From Nocardioides marmoriginsengisoli (lineage in GTDB: Bacteria; Actinomycetota; Actinomycetes; Propionibacteriales; Nocardioidaceae): a stretch of 64,000 nucleotides of DNA. The notes beneath the pieces were generated by a model. That model searched no databases. It saw only the letters and a list, made by a program, of their open reading frames with translations, and was not told where the DNA came from. The DNA lies in contig NZ_RJSE01000007.1 of the NCBI RefSeq assembly GCF_003725695.1, forward strand, positions 124,001 to 188,000, read 5' to 3'. A program made the translations under genes and the position numbers. Within the stretch, counting starts at the first letter, position 1. Each line of letters opens with the position of its first letter. Of this stretch, positions 49,300 to 57,557 are shown in pieces.

Positions 49300-50507
49300 T
49301 GAGCACGCACAAGGCCCCGGCACCGACGACCGCGGGGGAGCAGAGCACGCCCTTGCTCTCGCGCCTGGTCGAGGGACTGAGCGGGCGCTACCGCAGCATC
49401 CCGGTGCTGTTCGTCCTCGGCCTGATCTGGCTGTACTTCTACTCCCGCAACTCGGCGTACCTCACCTCGACGAACATCACGAACCTCTCCCTCCAGATCG
49501 TCACCACGGCGATCCTGGCGCTGGGCATCGTGTTCGTGCTGCTCGTCGGCGAGATCGACCTCTCCTCCGCGCTGCTCTCCGGCGTCTGCGCCACCGTCAC
49601 CGCGCAGCTGGCGATCAAGAGCGACTGGCCGTTGTGGATGGCCATCCTCGGCGGTGTCGCCACCGGTCTGGTCTTCGTCCTGGCCGAGGTGCTGGCGATC
49701 ATCTTCGGCGTACCGTCGCTGATCGTCACGCTCGGCGGCATGGTGATCCTGCAGGGTCTCCTGCTGGTGGTGCTGCCGCCCGAGTTCGTGATCAACATCG
49801 GCGGCACCGACTTCGCCAAGATCTCCTCCACCTACATCCCGTCCGGCTGGGCGTTCGTCATCGCCGGCGTGGGCTGGCTGCTCTTCTGCGCGGCCCGCTT
49901 CCGCGCGCACCGGGAGCGCGGCGCGGCTGCGGACTCGTCAGCACTGGTCTCGGTCGGCGTCCCGGCCGTCCTCTGCGGGGTCGTGGTCTTCGGGGCGGTG
50001 GCGGTCCTCGGTGAGGGCCGCGGTCTGCCGCTGCCGGTGCTGATCCTGGTCGCGATGCTGCTGATCGCGTCGTACGCGACGAGCCGGACCCGCTACGGCA
50101 CCCACCTGTACGCCGTCGGCGGCAACCGCGAGGCCGCGCAGCGTGCCGGCATCCCGGTCTCCCGGATGGTCATCTACTCCTTCCTGGTGCTCGGCGCCTG
50201 CGCGGCCGTGGCCGGGATCATCGAGGCGTCCCGCCTGCTGGCGGTCTCCAACTCGTCGGGTGGCGGGCCGCTGATGCTGAACGCGATCGCCGCCGCCGTC
50301 GTCGGCGGGGCGAGCCTCTTCGGCGGCCGCGGCACGGTCTGGGCCGCCCTGCTGGGTGCCCTGGTGATCGGGTCGATCAACAACGGCGTCCAGCTCCTGG
50401 GTCTCTCGACCGAGGTGCAGAGCTTCGCGACGGGCGGTGTACTTATCCTTGCTGTTGCGATCGACGTCGTGATCACCCGAGGGTCGCTGCTGCCCAACCG
50501 CCGATGA
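49299..50507 (+). CDS. ABC importer permease (BPD_transp_2, sugar type)
   Basis: A 402-aa permease of the RbsC/XylH class with about ten hydrophobic helices. The signature region VLLVGEIDLSSALLSGVCAT matches the EIDLS motif of this family, and RTRYGTHLYAVGGNREAAQR followed by AGIPVSRM is the ATPase-contact loop. The last helices carry AAAVVGGASLFGGRGTVWAA. It starts at the ATPase stop (TGATG), and its own stop overlaps an ATG at 50504, linking it to the ligase-TetR gene downstream. With the binding protein and ATPase it makes a complete importer. Confidence 0.93.
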   Translation: MSTHKAPAPTTAGEQSTPLLSRLVEGLSGRYRSIPVLFVLGLIWLYFYSRNSAYLTSTNITNLSLQIVTTAILALGIVFVLLVGEIDLSSALLSGVCATVTAQLAIKSDWPLWMAILGGVATGLVFVLAEVLAIIFGVPSLIVTLGGMVILQGLLLVVLPPEFVINIGGTDFAKISSTYIPSGWAFVIAGVGWLLFCAARFRAHRERGAAADSSALVSVGVPAVLCGVVVFGAVAVLGEGRGLPLPVLILVAMLLIASYATSRTRYGTHLYAVGGNREAAQRAGIPVSRMVIYSFLVLGACAAVAGIIEASRLLAVSNSSGGGPLMLNAIAAAVVGGASLFGGRGTVWAALLGALVIGSINNGVQLLGLSTEVQSFATGGVLILAVAIDVVITRGSLLPNRR

Positions 50508-50551
50508 CCAGTGAACGTTCAGGTGTGCAACGCGAAAGGGGATGTGCAGAC

Positions 50552-53155
50552 GTGACAGTCGAGGCGGCGTGGCTGCCCACGGACGACCAGATCGATCGCT
50601 CCCGAGTGGTCGACTTCGCTCGGTGGCTCGGAGCGCAGGGAGTCGTCACGCTGGCCGACCCGCGGGACTACCGCGAGCTCCAGGCGTGGTCGGCGGCGGA
50701 GCCCGCGCTCTTCTGGGAGGCGGTGGCGACGTACTTCGGGGTCGACTTCGGGGTGAAGGCCACCGAGGTGCTCTCGTCGCGGGAGATGCCCGGGGCGCGC
50801 TGGTTCCACGGCGGCTCGCTGAACTTCGCCCGGGAGATGCTCAAGCACGGGGCCGCCGAGCGCGAGGCGATCATCCTGGTGCGCGACGACGGGCACCGTG
50901 AGTCGGTCACCTTCGGCCAGCTCCGCGAGCAGGTCGCCGCGGTCGCGGGTGCGCTCGCCGATCGGGGTGTCGGCGAGGGCGACCGGGTGGTCGCCTACCT
51001 GCCGAACTGCATCGAGGGCGTGGTCGCGTTCCTGGCGTCGGCGACCCTGGGAGCGGTCTGGTCGCAGACCGGCATGGACTACGCGCCGGCCGCGGCGATG
51101 GACCGCCTCGGCCAGCTCGACCCGACCGTCTTCATCACCGGCACCGGCTACCTGTTCAAGGGCGTCCAGCAGGACCGCCGCGACGCGGTCGCCGAGCTCC
51201 GGGTGTTGCTGCCGGTCGACGCCTTCGTCGTGTCGATCGAGACCGGCGGCGTCGCGCGCGACGACACCACGCCGTACGACGCCACCTGGGAGCAGCTGCA
51301 GCGGTTCAGCAAGCCGGTGAGCACCGAGGTCAACGTGCCCTTCGACCATCCGCTTTGGGTGCTGTTCACCTCGGGCACCACGGGTCGGCCCAAGGGCATC
51401 GTGCACGGGCACGGCGGCGCCCTGCTCGAGCAGCTCGTCTCGCCGGGATTCCACATGGACCTCGACGAGAGCGACGTCTTCTTCTGGTTCACCACGCCCA
51501 ACTGGATGATGTGGAACGCGCAGATCTGCGGGCTCCTGCACGGCGCCACCATCGTCCTGTTCGACGGCAGCCCGACCCACCCCGACACCGGTCTGCTCTG
51601 GCGGCTGGTGCAGGACCTGGGCGTCACGGTGTTCGGCACCAGCCCGGGCTACCTGCAGGCCAGCGCGCGGGACGGTCTCGAGCCGGGCCGCGACCTGGAC
51701 CTTTCGGCGCTCCAGCTGATCGGCGTCACCGGTTCGGTGCTGCCGGCCAGCAGCAACGAGTGGGTCCGTGAGCACGTGCGCGCCGACCTCCAGCTCGGCT
51801 CGATGAGCGGTGGTACCGACATCGTCGGCATCTTCGTGGCCAGCGCGCCGAACCTCCCGGTCTACGACGGCGAGCTCAGCGGTGCCGCGCTCGGCGTCGC
51901 CCTGGAGGTCTGGGACGAGCGCGGCAACCGGCTGCCCGACGGCGAGACCGGCGAGATGGTGATCACCCAGCCGATGCCGTCGATGCCGATCGCGTTCTGG
52001 GACGACCCGGAGGGCGAGCGCTACCGGGACGCGTACTTCGACGTCTTCCCGGGGGTCTGGCGGCACGGCGACTCGATCACGGTCACCGAGCGCGGGACCG
52101 TGCTGATCCACGGCCGCACCGACTCGGTGCTCAACCGCAACGGGGTCCGGCTCGGCAGCGCCGAGATCTACGAGGCCGTCGAGTCGCTGACCGAGGTGAG
52201 CGACAGCCTCGTCGTCGGCGTCGAGCTCCCCGAGGGCGGCTACTGGATGCCGTTGTTCGTGGTGGCCGACCCGGGGACCGACGAGGTGGCACTGCGCTCG
52301 AGCATCGTCGAGACCATCGCCGGCCGGACCTCGCGCCGGCACGTGCCGGACGAGATCATCGTCGCGCCGGCCCTCCCGCGCACCCGCACCGGCAAGCGGC
52401 TGGAGGTGCCGGTCAAGCGGATCCTCCAGGGAACCGCCGCCCGTCGGGTCACCAGCATGGGAGCGGTCGACGACGTCGAGGCGCTGAAGTGGCTGATCGA
52501 CTTCGCCCGGAAGCGAAACGGGGACGCCGCGGTCAGCACCACCGTGCTGCCCACCGACACCTACGAGGACTGGCGGATCTACCACGAGCAGAACCTGCCG
52601 CGGGTACTGAGCGCCGCCCTCGACGTGTTCGCGGAGAAGGGCTACCACGGGACGACCACGCGTCAGCTCGCCGACCGGTCCGGGCTCTCGGTGCCCGGCA
52701 TCTACCACCACTACAAGTCCAAGCAGGACATCCTCTTCGACCTGATGATGGTGATCGTCGACGAGCTGATCGAGCGGAGCCGCTTCGCGGTGGCCGACGC
52801 CGACGCCGAGCCGCGGGCGCAGTTCGACGCGCTCGTCTCGAGCATGCTGCTGTTCCACGTCTACCGGCGCAAGGGCGCGATCGTCTCCACCAGCGAGCTC
52901 CGGAGCCTCGAGTCCGTCAACCGGCGGAAGTACCTCGACCGCCGTGACGAGCTGCAGGCGATGCTGGACAAGGTGATCGACGACGGCGTCGCCACCGGGG
53001 TGTTCCACACGCCGTACCCGGGGGACGCGGCGCGGGCGATCACGTCGATGTGCGCCGGGGTCGCGACCTGGTACCGGCCGGAGGCGCCGCTCAGCTTCGA
53101 CCCGCTGCTCGACCGCTACCTCTCGATCGCCGAGGCGATCGTCGGGGTCGGCTGA
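50552..53155 (+). CDS. Acetoacetyl-CoA-synthetase-like ligase fused to a TetR regulator
   Basis: One continuous 867-aa frame. Residues 1-650 are an acyl-CoA synthetase of the acetoacetate-CoA ligase type: N-terminal VTVEAAWLPTDDQIDRSRVV, ATP loop FTSGTTGRPKGIVHGHGG near 272, the mid-domain HGRTDSVLNRNGVRLGSAEI and the acylation lysine in PRTRTGKRLEVPVKRIL. After a 40-residue linker a full TetR domain follows: LPRVLSAALDVFAEKGYHGT, TTRQLADRSGLSVPGIYHHY, KSKQDILFDLMM, then a helical ligand domain to the end. GTG 50552 has GAAAGGGGA upstream; ATG 50504, overlapping the permease stop, is the alternative. The enzyme may sense its own substrate and repress the island. Confidence 0.88.
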   Translation: MTVEAAWLPTDDQIDRSRVVDFARWLGAQGVVTLADPRDYRELQAWSAAEPALFWEAVATYFGVDFGVKATEVLSSREMPGARWFHGGSLNFAREMLKHGAAEREAIILVRDDGHRESVTFGQLREQVAAVAGALADRGVGEGDRVVAYLPNCIEGVVAFLASATLGAVWSQTGMDYAPAAAMDRLGQLDPTVFITGTGYLFKGVQQDRRDAVAELRVLLPVDAFVVSIETGGVARDDTTPYDATWEQLQRFSKPVSTEVNVPFDHPLWVLFTSGTTGRPKGIVHGHGGALLEQLVSPGFHMDLDESDVFFWFTTPNWMMWNAQICGLLHGATIVLFDGSPTHPDTGLLWRLVQDLGVTVFGTSPGYLQASARDGLEPGRDLDLSALQLIGVTGSVLPASSNEWVREHVRADLQLGSMSGGTDIVGIFVASAPNLPVYDGELSGAALGVALEVWDERGNRLPDGETGEMVITQPMPSMPIAFWDDPEGERYRDAYFDVFPGVWRHGDSITVTERGTVLIHGRTDSVLNRNGVRLGSAEIYEAVESLTEVSDSLVVGVELPEGGYWMPLFVVADPGTDEVALRSSIVETIAGRTSRRHVPDEIIVAPALPRTRTGKRLEVPVKRILQGTAARRVTSMGAVDDVEALKWLIDFARKRNGDAAVSTTVLPTDTYEDWRIYHEQNLPRVLSAALDVFAEKGYHGTTTRQLADRSGLSVPGIYHHYKSKQDILFDLMMVIVDELIERSRFAVADADAEPRAQFDALVSSMLLFHVYRRKGAIVSTSELRSLESVNRRKYLDRRDELQAMLDKVIDDGVATGVFHTPYPGDAARAITSMCAGVATWYRPEAPLSFDPLLDRYLSIAEAIVGVG

Positions 53156-53190
53156 GCCGGGCACCGCAGATCGCACTCGAGGAGGAGAGC

Positions 53191-54024
53191 ATGGGACGGG
53201 TAGAGGACAAGGTCGCGCTCATCACCGGAGCCGGCCGCGGCCAGGGACGCAGCCACGCCGTACGGCTGGCCGAGGAGGGCGCGTCGATCATCGCGTTCGA
53301 CATCTGCGCGCCGGTGGCGTCGGTGAGCTACGAGATGTCGACGCGCGAGGACCTCGAGGAGACCTGCGAGCTGGTGCGGGCCGCCGGCGGTCAGGCGTAC
53401 GCCGCGCAGGTGGACGTCCGGGACTTCGACGTCCTCAGCCGTGAGCTCGCGGCCGGGATCGATGCCCTCGGCGGGCTCGACGTCGTGGTGGCCAACGCCG
53501 GCATCGCCAGCTACGCCCCGGGTCACGAGATCTCCGAGGCCGCCTGGCAGGAGATGATCGACATCAACCTCACGGGCACCTGGCACACCATCAAGGCCGC
53601 GGTCCCGCACCTGGTCGCCGCGGGTCGCGGCGGGTCGATCGTGCTGACCAGCTCTGCGGCGGGCCTGCAGGGCACCCCGAACCTGGCCCACTACGTGGCA
53701 GCCAAGCACGGGGTCACCGGCCTGGTGCGCACCTTCGCCAACGAGCTGGCACCGCACTGGATCCGGGTCAACAGCGTGAACCCGACCCAGGTGGACACAC
53801 CGATGATCATGAACGACGAGATCTTCCGGCTGTTCCGGCCCGACCTGGAGTCCCCGGGCCGCGACGACATCGTCGACGTCTCGATCGCGACCAACGCGCT
53901 GCCGGTTCCCTGGGTGGAGGCGAGCGACGTCTCCAACGCCGTCCTCTTCCTCGCCTCCGACGAGGCCCGCTACATCACCGGCGTGACGCTGCCGGTCGAC
54001 GCCGGCATCCTCGCCAAGGTGTAG
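53191..54024 (+). CDS. Mycofactocin-coupled-type SDR oxidoreductase
   Basis: A 277-aa short-chain dehydrogenase. The opening MGRVEDKVALITGAGRGQGR and SHAVRLAEEGASIIAFDICA are the hallmark of the mycofactocin-coupled SDR subfamily, with the family insert after DICAPV. Other motifs are VVVANAGIAS, VLTSSAAGLQG and the catalytic YVAAK. Known members bind NAD tightly and hand electrons to mycofactocin, typically oxidising alcohols. GAGGAGGAG precedes the ATG. It lies 35 bp after the ligase-TetR gene in the same direction and fits as the alcohol-oxidising step of this island. No mycofactocin biosynthesis gene is in the window. Confidence 0.92.
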   Translation: MGRVEDKVALITGAGRGQGRSHAVRLAEEGASIIAFDICAPVASVSYEMSTREDLEETCELVRAAGGQAYAAQVDVRDFDVLSRELAAGIDALGGLDVVVANAGIASYAPGHEISEAAWQEMIDINLTGTWHTIKAAVPHLVAAGRGGSIVLTSSAAGLQGTPNLAHYVAAKHGVTGLVRTFANELAPHWIRVNSVNPTQVDTPMIMNDEIFRLFRPDLESPGRDDIVDVSIATNALPVPWVEASDVSNAVLFLASDEARYITGVTLPVDAGILAKV

Positions 54025-54028
54025 CACC

Positions 54029-54094
54029 GTCGAATAGGCCTGTTTCGTCCGTCGAATAGGCCCGTTCGGTCAGTCGAGTGGGCCTGTTCCGTCA
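54029..54094 (+). repeat. Three-unit 22-bp repeat cluster (left copy)
   Basis: Three exact-length units at 54029-54050, 54051-54072 and 54073-54094, consensus gtcgaataggcccgttcsgtc plus one base. The cluster begins five bases after the SDR stop. An inverted cluster of three units lies at 54984-55049, on the far side of a two-gene unit. Confidence 0.85.
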
Positions 54095-54099
54095 ACTAC

Positions 54100-54128
54100 T
54101 TGCCATGTTGGAAAGTTCGATCCATACT
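54100..54128 (+). promoter_or_regulatory. Promoter of the membrane-protein/regulator unit
   Basis: TTGCCA (54100-54105) and CATACT (54123-54128) are spaced 17 bp, and the start codon at 54136 is seven bases beyond the -10 box, so the transcript should be leaderless. The inverted repeat 54103-54139 overlaps nearly all of it. Confidence 0.6.
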
Positions 54129-54139
54129 TTCCAACATGG
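54103..54139 (+). promoter_or_regulatory. 37-bp inverted-repeat operator across a start codon
   Basis: Perfect 14-bp arms ccatgttggaaagt (54103-54116) and actttccaacatgg (54126-54139) around a 9-bp centre. It covers the predicted promoter and the ATG at 54136. The regulator encoded as second gene of this unit is the natural ligand. Confidence 0.82.
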
Positions 54140-54699
54140 AAACTTCACCTGCAAGGCCCACTCCGGAGGAAGCTGCCGCCGTACTCCGGGACGCCGAGGA
54201 GTCGCGCGACCGGCTGGCTGAGGACCTGGTCCTGCCGCCGTACTTCCATGCGTCGATCGGTGCGTCGATCGTTGCCCAGATCGTCACCGGAGCCGTCGGG
54301 ATCGCTCGGCAGGACGGTGCCGGCATGCGGCTCGTCGTGCTCGGGCTGGTGGTCTTCTACGCGGTGGGGGCGGCCCAGCTCTTCGCGTTCCGCCGCCGGA
54401 ACGGCGTCTGGCTGGGCGGGCTGATGAGCCGGGTCGTCTTCGGTACGGCGACCCTCGCCTCGACCGTGTACGCCCTCGCGTTCGGCGCCGCCGTCTGGGC
54501 AGCGTTCGCCGACCTCTGGTGGGTCGTCGCGATCTGCGCAGTCGTGGGCGGTGCGGGCTACGTCGTCAGCGGCGTCCGGTGGATGCGCACCTACCGCTCG
54601 GACCCGGCCAGGCACGGACGTGGCGAGTCGCTCCTGATGGTGGTTCTGCTGGTGCTCTCGAGCGTCGTCCTCGGCGTCCTGCTCGTGATCGGAAGCTGA
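54136..54699 (+). CDS. Four-helix membrane protein, function unknown
   Basis: A 187-aa protein with an acidic/basic N-terminal stretch (TPEEAAAVLRDAEESRDRLA) and four membrane helices (near residues 40-60, 65-85, 105-150 and 165-185). I recognise no family signature beyond a general resemblance to small actinobacterial membrane proteins encoded beside a winged-helix regulator. The ATG at 54136 lies inside the right arm of an inverted repeat and seven bases after a -10 box, so it is probably translated from a leaderless message. Its stop overlaps the regulator start (TGATG). Confidence 0.75.
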   Translation: METSPARPTPEEAAAVLRDAEESRDRLAEDLVLPPYFHASIGASIVAQIVTGAVGIARQDGAGMRLVVLGLVVFYAVGAAQLFAFRRRNGVWLGGLMSRVVFGTATLASTVYALAFGAAVWAAFADLWWVVAICAVVGGAGYVVSGVRWMRTYRSDPARHGRGESLLMVVLLVLSSVVLGVLLVIGS

Positions 54700-54986
54700 T
54701 GGGAGAGCTCGACCGGCACCTCCAGCCCCCGGCGCGCCTCAAGCTGATGACGATGCTCGCCACCACCTCTGAGGTGGAGTTCGTGGTCCTGCGTGACGGG
54801 CTCGACGTGTCCGACTCGGTGCTCTCCAAGCACGTCGCCGCTCTCTCCGAGGTCGGCTACCTGCGCAGTCGGAAGGGCACTCGCGGCGGCCGGCGTACGA
54901 CCTGGGTCTCGTTGACGGGCAAGGGGCGCAAGGTATTGACGGAGCACGTCGGCGCGTTGCGGGCGATCATCGCGTCGGTCGAGTGA
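54699..54986 (+). CDS. Winged-helix transcriptional regulator (MarR/HTH_27-like)
   Basis: A 95-aa DNA-binding protein: HLQPPARLKLMTMLATTSEV, LDVSDSVLSKHVAALSEVGY (recognition helix) and RSRKGTRGGRRTTWVSLTGK, a wing with the typical basic turn. This compact form is common next to a membrane protein of unknown function in actinobacteria. It starts on the stop codon of that gene and probably binds the large inverted repeat at 54103-54139, which gives negative autoregulation. Its stop codon lies within the first unit of the right 22-bp repeat cluster. Confidence 0.86.
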   Translation: MGELDRHLQPPARLKLMTMLATTSEVEFVVLRDGLDVSDSVLSKHVAALSEVGYLRSRKGTRGGRRTTWVSLTGKGRKVLTEHVGALRAIIASVE

Positions 54987-55049
54987 CCAATCGGGCCCAC
55001 TCGACGAACCGAAGGGGCCTATTCGACGCACAGAACGGGCCTACTCGAC
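54984..55049 (-). repeat. Three-unit 22-bp repeat cluster (right copy, inverted)
   Basis: Units 54984-55005, 55006-55027 and 55028-55049 are the reverse complement of the left cluster's consensus (e.g. gggcccactcgac, ggcctattcgac, gggcctactcgac cores). It fills the whole gap between the regulator stop and the convergent SDR-like gene. Confidence 0.83.
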
Positions 55050-55050
55050 G

Positions 55051-56571
55051 TCACCAGGGGCTTGGCTTGAAGTCCTTCACGAAGCACCCGTACAGGTCCT
55101 CGCCGGCCTCGCCCAGCACGATCGGGTCGTAGACCCGCGCGGCCCCGTCGACCAGGTCCAGCGGCGCGTGCCAGCCCTCGGCCGCGATCCGGAGCTTCTC
55201 CTGGTGCGGCCGCTCGTCGGTGATCCAGCCGGTGTCGACGGCGGTCATCAGGATCTGGTCGGTCTCGAACATCTCCCCGGCGCTGGTCCGGGTCAGCATG
55301 TTCAGCGCCGCCTTCGCCATGTTGGTGTGCGGGTGGCCGGGGCCCTTGTAGCGGCGCGAGAACTGGCCCTCCATGGCACTCACGTTGACGACGTACGCGC
55401 GGCGCGCACCGGCCCGTACGGCGGCACGCATCGACGGTCGCAGCCGGGAGATCAGCAGGAACGGTGCGATCGAGTTGCAGAACTGCACCTCGAGCAGCTC
55501 CAGCGGATCGACCTCCTCGACGACCTGGGTCCAGGAGTTGTTCGTCTGGGTGTCCGGGAGCAGTCCGCCGGCGTCGACCGCGGTCCCGGCCAGGTGCGCC
55601 TCCAGGGACGCGTTGCCCGCCTTCAGGGCGAGCGCGGTCAGCGAGGCGGCGTTGTGCATCGCGATCGCGTGCTCCTCGGACTCGCCCTCGTGGTGCGCGA
55701 CGGCGGCCGCGGCGAGCGCGCCGGAGATGGCCGCCGGGTGCGCCTCGGAGATTCGGTCGAACGCCACCATCTCGGGGAGCACCGGCAGGTCCGGCAGGGG
55801 AGCGGACTCCATCTCCACCAGGTTGGAGTAGGCGCCCGGCGAGCGTCGTACGGTCTGGCAGGCGTTGTTGATCAGGATGTCCAGCGGCCCGTCCGCGGCG
55901 ACGTCGTCGGTCAGCGCCACCACCTGGGTCGGGTCGCGCAGGTCGATGCCGACGATTTTCAGCCGGTGCAGCCAGTCGGCGCTGTCCTCCATCGCCGCGA
56001 ACCGGCGTACGGCGTCCTTCGGGAAGCGGGTGGTGATGGTGGTGTGCGCGCCGTCGCGGAGCAGCCGCAGCGCGATGTACATCCCGATCTTGGCGCGGCC
56101 GCCGGTGAGCAGCGCGCGCTTGCCGGTCAGGTCGGTGCGCTGGTCGCGCTTGGTGTGGCTGAACGCCGCGCACTCGGGGCAGAGGTGGTGGTAGAATGCG
56201 TCGACCAGGGTGAAGTCGTTCTTGCAGATGTAGCAGCCGCGCGGGTTGATCAGCTCGCCGGCGAACGCGCCCCGGGTGTTCGAGACCAGCGGGATGCCCT
56301 GGGTCTCGTCGTCGATCCGCATCGGCGAACCGGTCGCCGTCGCCTCGATCACGGCCCGGTCGGCGGCCAGCTCGGCGTCGCGCTTCCGCTTGCGGCGCTC
56401 GGCCTTGAGGGCTTTGTACATGTGCGACGCGGCCCGCTTCACCGTGACCAGGTCGGGGTCGGTCTCGTCGAGGTGGTGCAGCTGCTGGAGGACCCGGACG
56501 GTGGTCTCGAGGTCCGCCGGGTCGATCCCGCCGGTCCCGGGGTCGGGGGCGGTGTCGTCGGTCGGGGTCAC
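55051..56571 (-). CDS. Zinc-ribbon SDR-like protein lacking the catalytic tyrosine
   Basis: A 506-aa Rossmann protein. Residues 1-130 form an extension with a basic helix (KALKAERRKRKRDAELAADR) and a zinc ribbon CYICKNDFTLVDAFYHHLC followed by PEC. The SDR core starts at LTGKRALLTGGRAKIGMYIA (nucleotide loop TGGRAKIG), with LDILINNACQTVRR and NVSAMEGQFSRR. Where SDRs have Tyr-x3-Lys this reads HTNMAK, so the tyrosine is Thr. An 85-residue insert (SEAHPAAISGALAAAAVAHH onward) separates the core strands. Conserved SDR relatives with the same TGGRxKIG and TNMAK motifs exist, as I recall, so it is a distinct subfamily rather than a broken gene. Role unknown. Confidence 0.8.
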   Translation of the reverse strand: MTPTDDTAPDPGTGGIDPADLETTVRVLQQLHHLDETDPDLVTVKRAASHMYKALKAERRKRKRDAELAADRAVIEATATGSPMRIDDETQGIPLVSNTRGAFAGELINPRGCYICKNDFTLVDAFYHHLCPECAAFSHTKRDQRTDLTGKRALLTGGRAKIGMYIALRLLRDGAHTTITTRFPKDAVRRFAAMEDSADWLHRLKIVGIDLRDPTQVVALTDDVAADGPLDILINNACQTVRRSPGAYSNLVEMESAPLPDLPVLPEMVAFDRISEAHPAAISGALAAAAVAHHEGESEEHAIAMHNAASLTALALKAGNASLEAHLAGTAVDAGGLLPDTQTNNSWTQVVEEVDPLELLEVQFCNSIAPFLLISRLRPSMRAAVRAGARRAYVVNVSAMEGQFSRRYKGPGHPHTNMAKAALNMLTRTSAGEMFETDQILMTAVDTGWITDERPHQEKLRIAAEGWHAPLDLVDGAARVYDPIVLGEAGEDLYGCFVKDFKPSPW

Positions 56572-56703
56572 CGGCGAATCCTACGTCGTGCCGCGGCCGT
56601 CCCCGGACATGCGAAGGTGGCGGGAGGGACGCCTGGACGCCCCACCAGTCCCGCGCGCGACATTTGCATGTCGCCGTACGAGGATCACGAGCACAATGTC
56701 CCC

Positions 56704-57498
56704 ATGGGAGTGACGAGGCCGCAGGTGGTCGCGCACCGGGGGTCGAGCGCCACCAATGCCGAGCACACCTTGGGTGCGTACGTCGCGGCGCTCGACGAGG
56801 GTGCCGAGGCGTTGGAGTGCGATGTCCGGCTGACCGCCGACGGGCACCTGGTCTGCGTCCACGACCGCGACCTGAAGCGGACCGCCCAGAAGCGTGCCCT
56901 GGTCTCGTCGATGGAGCTCTCGGACCTGGAGCAGCTCGACTTCGCGAGCTGGAAGCACCCGTGGGCGGAGCTGGACGACGAGGCGCCCGAGCTGGACCCG
57001 GAGCTGGGCAAGGTGCTCACCCTGCGGCGGCTGCTGGAGACCGTGCGGGACTACGAGCGCCTGGTCGAGCTGGCGATCGAGACCAAGCACCCGACCCGGT
57101 ACGCAGGTCTGGTCGAGCGCCGGCTGGTGGAGCTGCTCGACGACTTCGGCTGGGCGGGCGCCGACTCCCCGGCCCGGGTGATGAGCTTCTCCTGGATCGC
57201 GCTGCGCCGGGTACGCCGGCTGGCCCCCGACCTGCGCCTGGTATTCCTGATGGACGGCCCGACCGACTGGGCCCGGGTACGACCGTTCGCCGAGCCGGAC
57301 TGGATCGCCGGACCGGGGATCAAGGTGCTGCGCAAGCACCCGGACCTGATCACGCGGATCCGGGAGGCGGGCACCGAGCTGCACGTCTGGACTGTCAACA
57401 AGGAGTCCGACATCGATCTCTGCCGGTCGATGGGCGTGAGCGCCGTGATCACGGACAGACCGGGTCCGACGAAGAGGTACCTCGACGCCGACGTTTGA
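56704..57498 (+). CDS. Glycerophosphodiester phosphodiesterase
   Basis: A 264-aa GDPD-family TIM barrel hydrolysing glycerophosphodiesters to glycerol-3-phosphate and an alcohol. Motifs: VVAHRGSSATNAEHTLGAYV (catalytic HRG), ALECDVRLTADGHLVCVHDR (metal-binding E-x-D and HD), LVELAIETKHP and the C-terminal ELHVWTVNKESDIDLCRSMG followed by VSAVITDRP. There is no signal peptide, so it is cytoplasmic. The ATG at 56704 begins directly with the family strand. Confidence 0.93.
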   Translation: MGVTRPQVVAHRGSSATNAEHTLGAYVAALDEGAEALECDVRLTADGHLVCVHDRDLKRTAQKRALVSSMELSDLEQLDFASWKHPWAELDDEAPELDPELGKVLTLRRLLETVRDYERLVELAIETKHPTRYAGLVERRLVELLDDFGWAGADSPARVMSFSWIALRRVRRLAPDLRLVFLMDGPTDWARVRPFAEPDWIAGPGIKVLRKHPDLITRIREAGTELHVWTVNKESDIDLCRSMGVSAVITDRPGPTKRYLDADV

Positions 57499-57557
57499 CG
57501 GCGCCCGGCGCGGGGAAGGGTCAGTCCGCCAACGGTTCGAACGCCGAAGGAAGTCCC

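Noticed and set aside
50512-50521. TGAACGTTCA as an operator at the start of the ligase-TetR gene
   Set aside because: It is only a 10-bp palindrome within a coding overlap and has no supporting second copy.
51001-53155. The ligase and TetR as two overlapping genes
   Set aside because: There is no stop codon in the shared frame and no convincing ribosome site before the TetR part; an internal start remains to be tested.
54029-55049. 22-bp repeats as a CRISPR array
   Set aside because: Units are directly abutting without unique spacers and no cas genes are present.
5168-56500. Long frames opposite or alongside real genes, such as 55168-57498 and 28215-31238
   Set aside because: They are Arg/Gly/Asp-rich shadows typical of GC-rich DNA, with no domain motifs, and they overlap clearly recognisable genes.
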